Below the pieces are notes generated by a model. It was not told the origin of the DNA. It saw nothing but the letters and a program-made list of their open reading frames with translations, and ran no database searches. Of a stretch of 64,000 nucleotides of DNA, positions 1 through 7,287 are shown piece after piece; positions within the stretch are counted from its first letter, which is position 1; every line of letters begins with the position of its first letter. The translations under genes and the position numbers were made by a program. Source of the DNA: Bacillota bacterium (GTDB lineage: Bacteria; Bacillota; Clostridia; Lachnospirales; Lachnospiraceae); NCBI GenBank assembly GCA_023437715.1, contig JAEZFK010000021.1, positions 1 to 64,000 of the forward strand, written 5' to 3'.

Positions 1-32
1 AGGCAGACATTGGCTCTGTCTAATTTTAATGC

Positions 33-78
33 AAAAAAACAGCTGAAAGAATGAAAAATCACCCTTCAACTGTTTTTT
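33..78 (+). terminator. Rho-independent-type hairpin at the left edge
   Basis: An A-rich arm ending in AAAACAG pairs with CTGTTTTTT about 20 bases later, with additional TGAA/TTCA pairing inside, and the stem runs straight into a T-tract. It probably ends a gene lying left of the window. Nothing else is recognisable in the first 130 bases. Confidence 0.5.
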
Positions 79-131
79 ACCGTGAATGATCAATAGCCCG
101 TTTGACTTAACTTATTGACATTGGTTGAAAA

Positions 132-229
132 ACAGCCCCTTTTGTCAATTACCGTTCGTGTCATTTTTTCTACCAGTTTTGATGAGGGAAGCTCACAGGA
201 GATACTTTATGTTAAAATTAAACATCATT
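132..229 (+). repeat. Direct repeat copy 1, promoter-like segment
   Basis: This segment recurs at 3495-3589 with roughly 85% identity by eye. A 20-base block (161-180) and the AT-rich TATGTTAAAATTAAACA block are identical in both. Copy 1 ends just before the ribosome site of the gene at 253; copy 2 lies upstream of the HerA-type ATPase gene. The TATGTT/TTAAAAT stretch is a plausible -10 region, so both copies probably act as promoters. No clear -35 box was assigned. Confidence 0.6.
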
Positions 230-252
230 TATAGTTAAAAGGAGTAGAAATT

Positions 253-735
253 ATGTTAAAAGCTGATCAACTTAGAGAGTTCCGTCCTACATACCGTTAT
301 CAAAATGGTGATGATATCAATTTGCAGACCATTCAGGTAGCCTTGAAAGATACTGCACAAAAATATGGGATTCCCGTATCTTTTTCAAGCGACAAAGTTA
401 AGTCCGGCGGATTATTCAATTCCGAGGTCGAGGATTGTCTTGTTCTTTACCATCCCGAACATCCCTCCGATTATTTCCGTTTTGCCATCAGAGTGAAAAG
501 ACAGGGAGTTATGGCCTTTGTTACTGTAAATGATTATGGTAACAGTTCTCAGATGGCTAAATATGCCCGTTCAGAAGCAAACAAAGAGGCACGGAAAGGT
601 CAATCTTTATCTTTCAAACTCGGCAACGCTGTTAGTTCTGGTTTGATGAACATGGGTAAGAACAGGAGCAAACTTGAGCAGGAGCAAATGTATTATGATG
701 CACTTATCGCCATCTTTGATGAAATGATAAGCTAA
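253..735 (+). CDS. Hypothetical protein, 160 aa
   Basis: I do not recognise this family. The start is well supported: AAAAGGAG sits 8 bases before the ATG and a promoter-like repeat lies immediately upstream. The protein has no signal peptide or membrane segment and looks like a soluble alpha/beta fold: a mixed N-terminal half with several short hydrophobic strands (around residues 60-95), then a Lys/Ala/Ser-rich linker and a C-terminal helix rich in Glu and Gln. It is followed after 33 bases by a second small gene, so the two may be cotranscribed. It shares its duplicated upstream segment with the HerA-type ATPase gene at 3819, hinting at common regulation with that locus. Confidence 0.75.
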   Translation: MLKADQLREFRPTYRYQNGDDINLQTIQVALKDTAQKYGIPVSFSSDKVKSGGLFNSEVEDCLVLYHPEHPSDYFRFAIRVKRQGVMAFVTVNDYGNSSQMAKYARSEANKEARKGQSLSFKLGNAVSSGLMNMGKNRSKLEQEQMYYDALIAIFDEMIS

Positions 736-768
736 TTTGTGGGTAAACGCTCATAGAAGGAGGTAAAG

Positions 769-930
769 ATGTCGAAATCACTTTCCGGTAACGAAGTATA
801 TGAAATCATGAAGCGCATCGAGAACGCTTCTTCAAGAGCTGAACTTGAAGCGATTAAACAAATCCTCATCGAATATGATGAAGATGAGCCGAAGGTCAAG
901 GAATTAGTCCTTGCTCTGCGTAGAAAATAG
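769..930 (+). CDS. Small hypothetical protein, 53 aa
   Basis: An ATG lies 4 bases after a strong GAAGGAGGT ribosome site and opens a 53-codon frame. The predicted peptide is a charged, probably all-helical protein with a Glu/Lys-rich middle and an Arg-Arg-Lys end; no cysteines and no membrane segment. I do not recognise a family. It follows the 160-residue gene closely and is followed directly by the candidate structured RNA at 943-1105, which could be its 3' untranslated region. The excellent ribosome site is the main argument that it is real. Confidence 0.6.
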   Translation: MSKSLSGNEVYEIMKRIENASSRAELEAIKQILIEYDEDEPKVKELVLALRRK

Positions 931-942
931 TCATAACGGAAG

Positions 943-1105
943 CTGTGAACGCAGATGAGTATCTCCAAACCCACTGTTTCAAGCGTGAAGATTGTTAAGC
1001 GGTGGGTTTGGGGGATACTTATGTCAGTGGGAGGAAAAGTCCCCCGATGACAAATTACGAAGCAGCCTGCGTTCACGCCCGGTGAAGTGGGGCGTGCTGT
1101 GAACA
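943..1105 (+). ncRNA. Candidate structured RNA, class unknown
   Basis: Several long complementary segments are visible. Bases 945-954 match 1067-1076 perfectly (10 bp) and close the structure. Inside, 958-974 pairs with 1002-1019 over about 16 bp with one bulge, and 1023-1051 forms a second hairpin closed by GTCA/TGAC. Bases 1071-1076 (GTTCAC) can alternatively pair with GTGAAC at 1099-1104, which is the same hexamer as 945-950, so two mutually exclusive folds are possible. It does not resemble a tRNA, RNase P, a group II intron domain V or a riboswitch that I know. The strand is assumed to follow the flanking genes. Confidence 0.5.
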
Positions 1106-1207
1106 AGTAGGTAAATGGTAAGTCTCTCTATACTAAGCCCTAATGCTATGGAATGGGAACGGTGTCTATAAAACAGGAGAGGGGGGTGGTAAAGAGGCTT
1201 AAATGAA

Positions 1208-1621
1208 ATGAGTTCTGAACGATGGCGGAAAGTCCTGTGTTCCCCAGGAGCCAGGTACCGGTTTGACCGGCTGGAGAACTTGGATTTTAAAAAGCTACGG
1301 TTACTATTGGATATCGGCCTGTTATCCGAAAGAGGGGCAGCGCGTGCCGAAGCCTTTCGGAAAATGGCAGAGGCTCGTGGACTGGAAGCAAAATATATAA
1401 CTGGGGGAGAAGGAGCCTATTATGTGTCAGAGGAATTGGTGGGAGCTATCAATCATGCTTGAAATAAAGTTAAACTGGACGGACAATGGTGTCATATAGA
1501 TGTGATCTAAGAAGAACCGGTACCCGAAAATTATTATGGGTTTGGTAATCTGTGTGGAATCTATATTAACTGGACAAATGTACAGATGGAAGAACTGATT
1601 CACATTTGGGGGTGTAAATGA
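1208..1621 (+). pseudogene. Transglutaminase-like domain remnant with two in-frame stops
   Basis: One reading frame runs for 137 codons and is interrupted by TGA at 1460-1462 and TAA at 1508-1510. Read through, it gives the typical end of a bacterial transglutaminase-like (PF01841) core: AEAFRKMAEARGLEAKYITG, then NHA-stop-NKVKLDGQWCHIDV, then a Glu-Glu-Pro-Val-Pro stretch. In intact relatives the first stop is the Trp of NHAWNKV and the catalytic His lies in this region. The expected catalytic Cys before AEAF is absent (GAARAEAF). The N-terminal 40 residues do not match the family, so the gene may also be rearranged. Not functional as read. Confidence 0.7.
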
Positions 1622-1911
1622 TTGTAAAAAATAAAAACCTTGTTGAGAGAAAAATTCACGATACATATTTTCTAATTGATATAACGGAAAACTATTTAGA
1701 CGATAAATGCAGTCTGTACGAGATAAATGACATTGGCGACTTTATATGGAGACAACTTGAGATATCCAATGAGATATCAGATATTGTGAAAGCTATAGTT
1801 TGTAATGTCTCTGAAGAGATTAATTATTTAGAGATTTATAACGATGTTATGGAATTTATCAATGCTTTGATAAGTGAAAACTTTTTGGAGGAAATCGATG
1901 GAAGAGCTTAA
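1618..1911 (+). CDS. PqqD-like RiPP recognition protein
   Basis: A 97-residue protein matching the PqqD/RiPP-recognition-element pattern: a short beta-hairpin start, then the characteristic YEINDIGDFIW segment (residues ~39-49), which in the family is 'hydrophobic-N-x-x-G-xx-hydrophobic-W', followed by helices ending in ISENFLEE. Family members bind the leader of a ribosomally made peptide and deliver it to a radical SAM enzyme. The gene overlaps the next gene, a radical SAM/SPASM maturase, by 14 bases, which fits a two-part maturase. The ATG at 1618 is preceded by GGGGGTGT, a moderate ribosome site. Confidence 0.85.
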   Translation: MIVKNKNLVERKIHDTYFLIDITENYLDDKCSLYEINDIGDFIWRQLEISNEISDIVKAIVCNVSEEINYLEIYNDVMEFINALISENFLEEIDGRA

Positions 1912-3019
1912 TGAAAACTTTCATATACAATTATTGGATTTTGATACTTCAAAAAGAAATGAATGGGTGAAATCCAGAAAACCATTTTCGGTGTTGTTTG
2001 AGTTGACAGCACGATGCAATATGAATTGTATACATTGCTATTTACAAAACAACCACGAATCGGAACAATTATCCTTTCAGGAAGTTATAGAAATCATTGA
2101 TATTCTATATGAAAAAGGAATTCTATTTTTGACATTTACTGGCGGTGAAATACTTACAAGAGCAGATTTTGTTGATATATACGTATATGCTAAAAAGAAA
2201 GGTTTTCTTGTTGAATTATTTACTAATGGCCTCTCATTTACAGATGAGATCATCGATGTCTTAAAAAGATATCCGCCACTTTTAGTGGATATTTCACTTT
2301 ATGGTGCAAATGAAGCCACCTATCATAAAGTAACAGGTATATCTGGTGCTTTTAATAAGGTTATAAGTAATTGCAGAAAAATTAAGGAAGCGGATATTCG
2401 CATATCTCTTAAATCTCCAATAATAAAAGATACGTTATGTGAATTATCAGATATGAAAAATATTGCAAATGAAATAGATGTTCCATTTGTTTATACATTT
2501 GAGATTTGTTCCACAATAGATAAATGCGATGAGCCAAAAGAACTTCAGGTTCCGTTGAAAGAAGCTTTAAAGTATGAATTTGAAAATTATTATGAACAAA
2601 TTTCTCAAAGGGAACACAAAAACACATCTGATAATGTTGAGATAATAAACGAGTTAATGAAAAATAAATGTGTGTATACGTGTAATGTTGCAATTAATAG
2701 TTTTGTTGTAGATTATCAAGGAAGAATGTGCCCTTGTATTAAATTAAGACATAAGGGAATAAAACTTCAAAACAACTATGATCAGATATGGAGTGAGTTT
2801 GGGGCATATAGTAAGATAATCGCTTCGGATTTATATGTTTGTAAAGGATGTGATGCTCAATATTATTGCAATGTGTGTCCTGCAGAAATGGATTTTTTAT
2901 ATGGAGATATGGAATATCGTCCTATATTAATTTGCAAATGTGCAAAAATACGGAAAGCCTTTTATGAAAACGAACTGACATTTGAAAGAGCGCTAAAATT
3001 AGCTTCTTTTGATGAATAA
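1898..3019 (+). CDS. Radical SAM/SPASM peptide maturase
   Basis: A 373-residue radical SAM enzyme. The cluster motif CNMNCIHC follows FELTAR near residue 38, and GGE appears in FTGGEILTR as expected for SAM binding. The C-terminal third carries a Cys-rich SPASM-type region (CVYTCN, CPC, CKGCDAQYYCNVCP, CKC), which in peptide maturases holds auxiliary iron-sulfur clusters. Such enzymes install thioether or carbon-carbon crosslinks in RiPP precursors. The start at 1898 is preferred because TTGGAGG lies 7 bases upstream; it overlaps the PqqD-like gene. A candidate precursor lies downstream at 3338. No transporter or protease gene is seen in the cluster. Confidence 0.88.
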   Translation: MEELNENFHIQLLDFDTSKRNEWVKSRKPFSVLFELTARCNMNCIHCYLQNNHESEQLSFQEVIEIIDILYEKGILFLTFTGGEILTRADFVDIYVYAKKKGFLVELFTNGLSFTDEIIDVLKRYPPLLVDISLYGANEATYHKVTGISGAFNKVISNCRKIKEADIRISLKSPIIKDTLCELSDMKNIANEIDVPFVYTFEICSTIDKCDEPKELQVPLKEALKYEFENYYEQISQREHKNTSDNVEIINELMKNKCVYTCNVAINSFVVDYQGRMCPCIKLRHKGIKLQNNYDQIWSEFGAYSKIIASDLYVCKGCDAQYYCNVCPAEMDFLYGDMEYRPILICKCAKIRKAFYENELTFERALKLASFDE

Positions 3020-3037
3020 AATAAGGAGGAAATCAGT

Positions 3038-3082
3038 GTGAAAAAGAAAATCAGTTTTAGGTTACTGTTATATTTATGTTAG
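3038..3082 (+). pseudogene. Very short frame with strong ribosome site, probable gene-start remnant
   Basis: AAGGAGG at 3022-3028 precedes a GTG at 3038 that opens only 14 codons (VKKKISFRLLLYLC, then TAG). The basic start followed by hydrophobic residues resembles the beginning of a membrane or secreted protein, so this is probably what remains of a deleted gene, possibly the missing transporter of the RiPP cluster. A leader peptide is an alternative. Confidence 0.35.
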
Positions 3083-3139
3083 TAATGTAATAACTAGAAA
3101 AATTTAAAATGTTTTAGAGGATAGGGACGGGGAAGTATC

Positions 3140-3325
3140 ATGGATTATTATCGGATGAATAAGTATAATGAAAAAATATCTGTAGAAAAATACCAATGCG
3201 GAACTTGTAAACATTATGATTTTAAAGATGAAAGAGATACCAATAAATGTGATAAGTTCAATTCTTATTACCCTATAAATGATAGTTGCAAGAATAATTG
3301 GGAAGAGGCAAGCGATTTATATTAA
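3140..3325 (+). CDS. Small Cys4 protein, 61 aa
   Basis: A soluble 61-residue protein with four cysteines arranged CGTCKHYDF...KCDKFN...DSCKNNW, that is CxxC, then about 11 residues, C, about 11 residues, C and a following Trp. This spacing recurs in many small clostridial and phage proteins and looks like a zinc or iron-sulfur binding knuckle, but I cannot name a family. GGGGAAG lies upstream of the ATG. It sits between the radical SAM maturase and the candidate precursor, so it may be a partner of the RiPP pathway. It could also be a second precursor, since its Cys residues follow a charged leader-like start. Confidence 0.6.
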   Translation: MDYYRMNKYNEKISVEKYQCGTCKHYDFKDERDTNKCDKFNSYYPINDSCKNNWEEASDLY

Positions 3326-3337
3326 GGAGGTGATTAG

Positions 3338-3463
3338 ATGAAGTATAGTAAGCCAGTGGTAAAAAAACTGCAAGTATCAGTAAAAGTCAATACAAATGCC
3401 AGTGAGCGTTCATCTTGTGATGGAGGACACTGCGTAAAGACTCGTTATGGCCAGGATCACTAA
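3338..3463 (+). CDS. Candidate RiPP precursor peptide, 41 aa
   Basis: A perfect AAGGAGGTG at 3324-3332 precedes this ATG. The peptide has a basic leader-like N-terminus (MKYSKPVVKKLQVSVKVNTN) and a short core-like C-terminus with two cysteines four residues apart (SSCDGGHCVKTRYGQDH). Position directly downstream of a PqqD-like protein and a SPASM radical SAM enzyme makes it the obvious substrate. With only two Cys, and Asp, Lys, Thr and Tyr after them, thioether or Tyr/Lys crosslinks are possible; the class (ranthipeptide, sactipeptide or other) cannot be decided. It ends just before a hairpin terminator at 3472. Confidence 0.7.
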   Translation: MKYSKPVVKKLQVSVKVNTNASERSSCDGGHCVKTRYGQDH

Positions 3464-3471
3464 TTTTAGAA

Positions 3472-3510
3472 AATCGATAGGGGGCTGTTTTTTCACAGCC
3501 CCTTTCGATT
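3472..3510 (+). terminator. Hairpin terminator after the RiPP precursor
   Basis: AATCGAT-AGGGGGCTG pairs with CAGCCCCT-TTCGATT around a TTTTTTCA loop, with one bulged base. The T-rich tract follows about 15 bases later. It closes the RiPP cluster. The right arm overlaps the start of repeat copy 2; copy 1 keeps only the ACAGCCCCT arm. Confidence 0.6.
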
Positions 3511-3589
3511 ACCATTTGTGTCATTTTTTCTACCAGTTTTGACGAGCGGAACTTACGTGAGATAAGTTATGTTAAAATTAAACATTATT
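3495..3589 (+). repeat. Direct repeat copy 2, promoter-like segment
   Basis: This is the second copy of the segment at 132-229 and shares its invariant 20-base block and the AT-rich -10-like stretch. It is the likely promoter region of the large locus starting at 3819. The 230 bases between it and that gene contain only a decayed HTH-like frame. Confidence 0.6.
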
Positions 3590-3602
3590 TCAGCTATATT
3601 TT

Positions 3603-3693
3603 AGGAAGCCAAAGCACAAGTTTCACAAGAAGATATTGCTTTGATATATCGAGGCAAACATATAGCCCTATAGAAACTGGAAAACGGGAAATG
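3603..3693 (+). pseudogene. Possible decayed XRE-type helix-turn-helix fragment
   Basis: One frame reads KAQVSQEDIAL ... stop-KLENGK, resembling the 'SQEDIA...ISKLENGK' core of XRE-family repressors with an in-frame TAG at 3671 and no intact start. The match is short, so this is tentative. If correct, a former repressor stood between the promoter repeat and the ATPase gene. Confidence 0.3.
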
Positions 3694-3818
3694 CCATGGA
3701 CAGCATTTAAAGGCTAAACAGTATAGATGGGGTTTCAGAAGGTATGGGAATGATTATGGAGCCCACAAATGAAAAAATGGGATGATTAGAAAATAGTGAT
3801 TTAAAACGAGGTGTAGTA

Positions 3819-6752
3819 ATGGAAGAACTATGGTATAGACTGACACAACTTCCTGATTTAACATTGAATAAGTATGCCTCGCTTGAGGGCAACGGTGTGG
3901 ACGGGGTTATTGAAAAGCATATCGCTTTTTTGAGACAGCTTAACCGAAAAGGTATTGTCTCTGGTTTGTCATACCATCTTTTTTACTTGTATGTAGCTCC
4001 AGAAGATAAATCGAAAGATACACCGGGGCATAGACTTCAGATTTACTTGTTGATTCGTGGAAAAGCAGATGCGATGGAGAATGTCCCTGCGCTGATAAAA
4101 GCATCCCCGTTAGCTGATTTCTACAAGTTAGAATCAAAATTAAAACACAGTACCACAGGAGATAATTCATGCAGTATCAGCAACGTCATGGCTGGAAATG
4201 GACTGAACTTCCCAATTTTCAATACATGTGTCTTTCTCACTAAGACAGAGACTCTTCTTCCATCTGGCAGTGGCGAGGGAGAAGACTATTATATGCTGCG
4301 CGAATGGGAGATGAATGAAGATGGGCGTCTCTATAATATGTGCAAAATGATGGAGGCGCTAAATCATACCACGCTCTATCGTGTTGATTTATATCCCGTT
4401 GAGAAGAGTGTATTTTTAAGGGAATCATTAAGAAAGCCGATGAACATTCTTCGAAAAAGGCAGAATGACAGTAATTCGAGAAGAGATTATGACGGCAAAG
4501 ATGTTCTCGACAGCTACGAAGATCTTATAGAAAAATATGATTCTTCCCCACATTTTATTGCTAATATATTGGTACTGGCTAACGGAAAGGAAGATGCGGT
4601 ATCTATACTAGACGCTGCGGGAGCGGAGAGCCTCTTAAAAGGGAAATACAATGTAGCTGCTTTCTCCTCTAACTTTGATCCTGTTAGTTTTCTTAATGGG
4701 GAATTTGACGGTTTGGAGAACATGCGCGAAAGGATGGTGGTCAGGAAAGGAGGACCAGGATTAGTCGTATGCAGAGATAATACTGTAGGGATAAATCTAA
4801 ATTATTTGCCTACACTTTTCTCTCTTGAAGAAATAGCACCGTTTTTCCGGCTTCCTGTCTTATATGATGGGGAGGTAATTCAGATGGCCAAAGAGACAGC
4901 TCCTGCCGCTGTCAATAGGGATGGATCTCTGTTTTTGGGGAAAGACAATAATGGATACGATGTGTTCTTTCCACTTTCCCTCATACCAAAACATGCTTTT
5001 GTGTCGGGCGTTCCTGGATCCGGTAAGACAAATACCATGCACCATATTACTTCATCGCTGTGGAAAGAACACGGGATACCATTCCTTGTTCTTGAGCCAG
5101 CAAAACAGGAATACAGAGCTTTAGCTAATGATCCTGGAATGAAAGATATGTACTTGTTTTCTCCAAATGCAGATATGAGTTTTCCTTTACATATAAATCC
5201 GTTTGAGATGTCAAAAGGGACTCTGGTTGCAGAACATATTCGTAGATTGTGTTCCGTTTTTGAAGGTGCATTTCCGCTTGAACCACCTATGCCTTTCTTG
5301 CTTGATACCGCTATAGAAGCTGTATACCGTGAATTAGGATGGATTCCAGAGCATGTTTATACGGGAGATGAAAAGCAAGACGACGGTGAAAAGAAACGTG
5401 CGCTGCCGACAATGTCAATGTTATATCGGCGTCTGGAACAAGAATTAAAATCAACACAGTACAGTGATGAAGTTCGAGGAAATCTTGAATCGGCACTAAA
5501 GGTTCGTATCGGAAGTCTCCTGCGCAGAGAAATGGGAGATGTTTTTGATGTTCCTGAATCCACTTTTGCACCGGAAAAGTGGCTTGAAGTCCCCTCTGTG
5601 ATTGAGCTTGAATCTATGGGTACTGGTCCCGCAAACTTTTTAACGTTGATGCTTTGTTCCCTCATCAGGGAAACATTAAAGGTTAATCCTCGGTTTGATG
5701 GGGATATAAGGCATGTGATTTTTATTGAGGAAGCTCATAACCTCATTGGCCCCGAATCAGAGGAACAAACAGGTGCAGGCGCAGATCCAAAACAGGCCGC
5801 TACGGCATTTATTGTAAAGATGCTTGCTGAAGTCCGTGCACTGAAAGAAGGAATAGTCATTGCGGATCAGCTGCCTACCGTTATGGCACAGGAGGTATTA
5901 AAAAATACTGGACTTAAAATTGGCTTGAGAATTACTTCTGCAGATGACAGATCACTTCTCGGAAGTACAATGGCAGCGAGTGCGATGCAGCTGGAGCAGA
6001 TGTCAACATTTGCTGTGGGTGAAGCCTTGATTTTCTATGAAAAACTCATGCGCCCATTTACGATGAGGATAAAAGAATGGCGGGGCGAGATTGAGAATCA
6101 AGCGGAAAAAGAGGCGATGGTGTCTTCAAAAAATGATGTAGATTTGAGATATGCCCTTGCTGACAGAGATACCTACCAAGATGAAAATTTGAAGAGCATA
6201 AAGATAATAGGAAGCAAATACTATCATTTGCTCTGCGATATAGAAAAGAGACTTTATCCTTGTGAATATTGGCTGCAGTCCGTTTCGGCACAAGCAGAAA
6301 AAATCAATAAGCTGTACTCATGTTTAGAGCAGGCAGAATTGGAAAAAATTCAACTCGACGAAGATGACAAACAGCTTAAGTATGACCAACTTGAGGTACT
6401 TCAAACTAGTCGAGAGAGCTTGCTTGCCGACAAAACAAAAATTCGAGAACCTTTGGAGATCATTAATACTGTTGGAAATTGGATATTTGCATTAGAAAGG
6501 CTGAAAAACGGTCGCTGGACACGTTTTTCAGCCCCAGAATCGGAATTGATAAAAATTACGTTGCTTCAAACTCAAATGTGTGACTGTACTTTGAAATTAT
6601 ACAAAGAACTCATCCGAGCATTAGGAATGACAAAGGATGTCAAGAAAATCGATAAGGAAGTGGAGAAGCTGTCTGCTCTTTCTAAGGATTTGAATGAGAA
6701 TTTAAGTGCCTATATCAAAATGTATGGTGTAGAAACATTTAATCAAACATGA
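3819..6752 (+). CDS. HerA/DUF87-type ATPase with coiled-coil tail
   Basis: A 977-residue motor ATPase of the HerA-FtsK superfamily. Residues 395-405 hold the Walker A motif GVPGSGKTNT inside KHAFVSGVPGSGKT, and 632-640 hold the Walker B HVIFIEEAHN, with the adjacent acidic-His pair typical of HerA/VirB4-like proteins. About 390 residues of unknown sequence precede the motor; they probably form a docking or regulatory module. After residue ~770 the protein turns into long charged helices (coiled coil). There is no signal peptide or clear membrane segment. HerA relatives are ring-shaped pumps that move DNA or protein. GAGGTGTAGTA precedes the ATG. It is the first gene of a long collinear block. 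Confidence 0.85.
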   Translation: MEELWYRLTQLPDLTLNKYASLEGNGVDGVIEKHIAFLRQLNRKGIVSGLSYHLFYLYVAPEDKSKDTPGHRLQIYLLIRGKADAMENVPALIKASPLADFYKLESKLKHSTTGDNSCSISNVMAGNGLNFPIFNTCVFLTKTETLLPSGSGEGEDYYMLREWEMNEDGRLYNMCKMMEALNHTTLYRVDLYPVEKSVFLRESLRKPMNILRKRQNDSNSRRDYDGKDVLDSYEDLIEKYDSSPHFIANILVLANGKEDAVSILDAAGAESLLKGKYNVAAFSSNFDPVSFLNGEFDGLENMRERMVVRKGGPGLVVCRDNTVGINLNYLPTLFSLEEIAPFFRLPVLYDGEVIQMAKETAPAAVNRDGSLFLGKDNNGYDVFFPLSLIPKHAFVSGVPGSGKTNTMHHITSSLWKEHGIPFLVLEPAKQEYRALANDPGMKDMYLFSPNADMSFPLHINPFEMSKGTLVAEHIRRLCSVFEGAFPLEPPMPFLLDTAIEAVYRELGWIPEHVYTGDEKQDDGEKKRALPTMSMLYRRLEQELKSTQYSDEVRGNLESALKVRIGSLLRREMGDVFDVPESTFAPEKWLEVPSVIELESMGTGPANFLTLMLCSLIRETLKVNPRFDGDIRHVIFIEEAHNLIGPESEEQTGAGADPKQAATAFIVKMLAEVRALKEGIVIADQLPTVMAQEVLKNTGLKIGLRITSADDRSLLGSTMAASAMQLEQMSTFAVGEALIFYEKLMRPFTMRIKEWRGEIENQAEKEAMVSSKNDVDLRYALADRDTYQDENLKSIKIIGSKYYHLLCDIEKRLYPCEYWLQSVSAQAEKINKLYSCLEQAELEKIQLDEDDKQLKYDQLEVLQTSRESLLADKTKIREPLEIINTVGNWIFALERLKNGRWTRFSAPESELIKITLLQTQMCDCTLKLYKELIRALGMTKDVKKIDKEVEKLSALSKDLNENLSAYIKMYGVETFNQT

Positions 6753-6766
6753 AAGGAGACTGTCAT

Positions 6767-7258
6767 ATGGGAAGTTTCAGAGAAAAGAACCGTGAGGGTA
6801 TTAAGGAGATGCGGGAAAACAGCAGAGAAACAACTGAACTTGGCTCCGAAATGACGGAGCAGGCGGATCAAATTAATGCTGTTTTAGAGAGCATCGAACT
6901 GCAAGATGAAGAGGATGTACAGGCAATCAGCGAAACTGGGCATTCATATCAGGGCAGCTTTGACGTTGCCTTTAGTGAGCAGGTTGAATCTGCTGGGCAA
7001 GAAATAGAGCAGCAGGGCGAACAGATTAAAGAAGCTGCTGAGGGAGAATTTGAAAATGTTCGTTCTGGCATCAGCAAGTTAGAACAGGCGGGTGGAATCT
7101 CCGACATTGGTCTTGACGCCGCAGAAGCTGGGCGTTCTAAGCTAGAGGGGAGTGCTGGAGAGTATGGAGGAATCATTTCCGATGCAAAGGGTGCCATTGA
7201 TGAAACGAAGCAACAAATTGAGACGCTAAAAAATAATCTGGGTGGCATTTTTGGCTAA
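6767..7258 (+). CDS. Small coiled-coil protein, possible secreted partner
   Basis: A 163-residue acidic, almost wholly helical protein rich in Glu, Gln, Ser and Ala, ending in a Gly/Phe tail (LGGIFG). The start at 6767 is chosen because AAAGGAG lies 8 bases upstream; an in-frame ATG at 6749 overlaps the preceding stop. It has no cysteines in the mature part and no membrane segment. Size and helical make-up recall WXG/LXG-type partners of type VII secretion, but no WxG motif is seen and the assignment is only by analogy. It lies between the HerA-type motor and the toxin-like gene, the position expected for a cargo or chaperone. Confidence 0.8.
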   Translation: MGSFREKNREGIKEMRENSRETTELGSEMTEQADQINAVLESIELQDEEDVQAISETGHSYQGSFDVAFSEQVESAGQEIEQQGEQIKEAAEGEFENVRSGISKLEQAGGISDIGLDAAEAGRSKLEGSAGEYGGIISDAKGAIDETKQQIETLKNNLGGIFG

Positions 7259-7287
7259 GTGCTATTTAGGTACAGGAGACTGTGGTA

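Noticed and set aside
943..1105. Group II intron or retron RNA
   Set aside because: No reverse transcriptase is nearby, no domain V-like hairpin or GTGYG start is visible, and the paired segments do not fit a retron msr-msd layout.
732..1106. Antisense 124-codon frame over the 53-aa gene and the structured RNA
   Set aside because: It starts inside the complementary helices, has no ribosome site and opposes a well-supported small gene.
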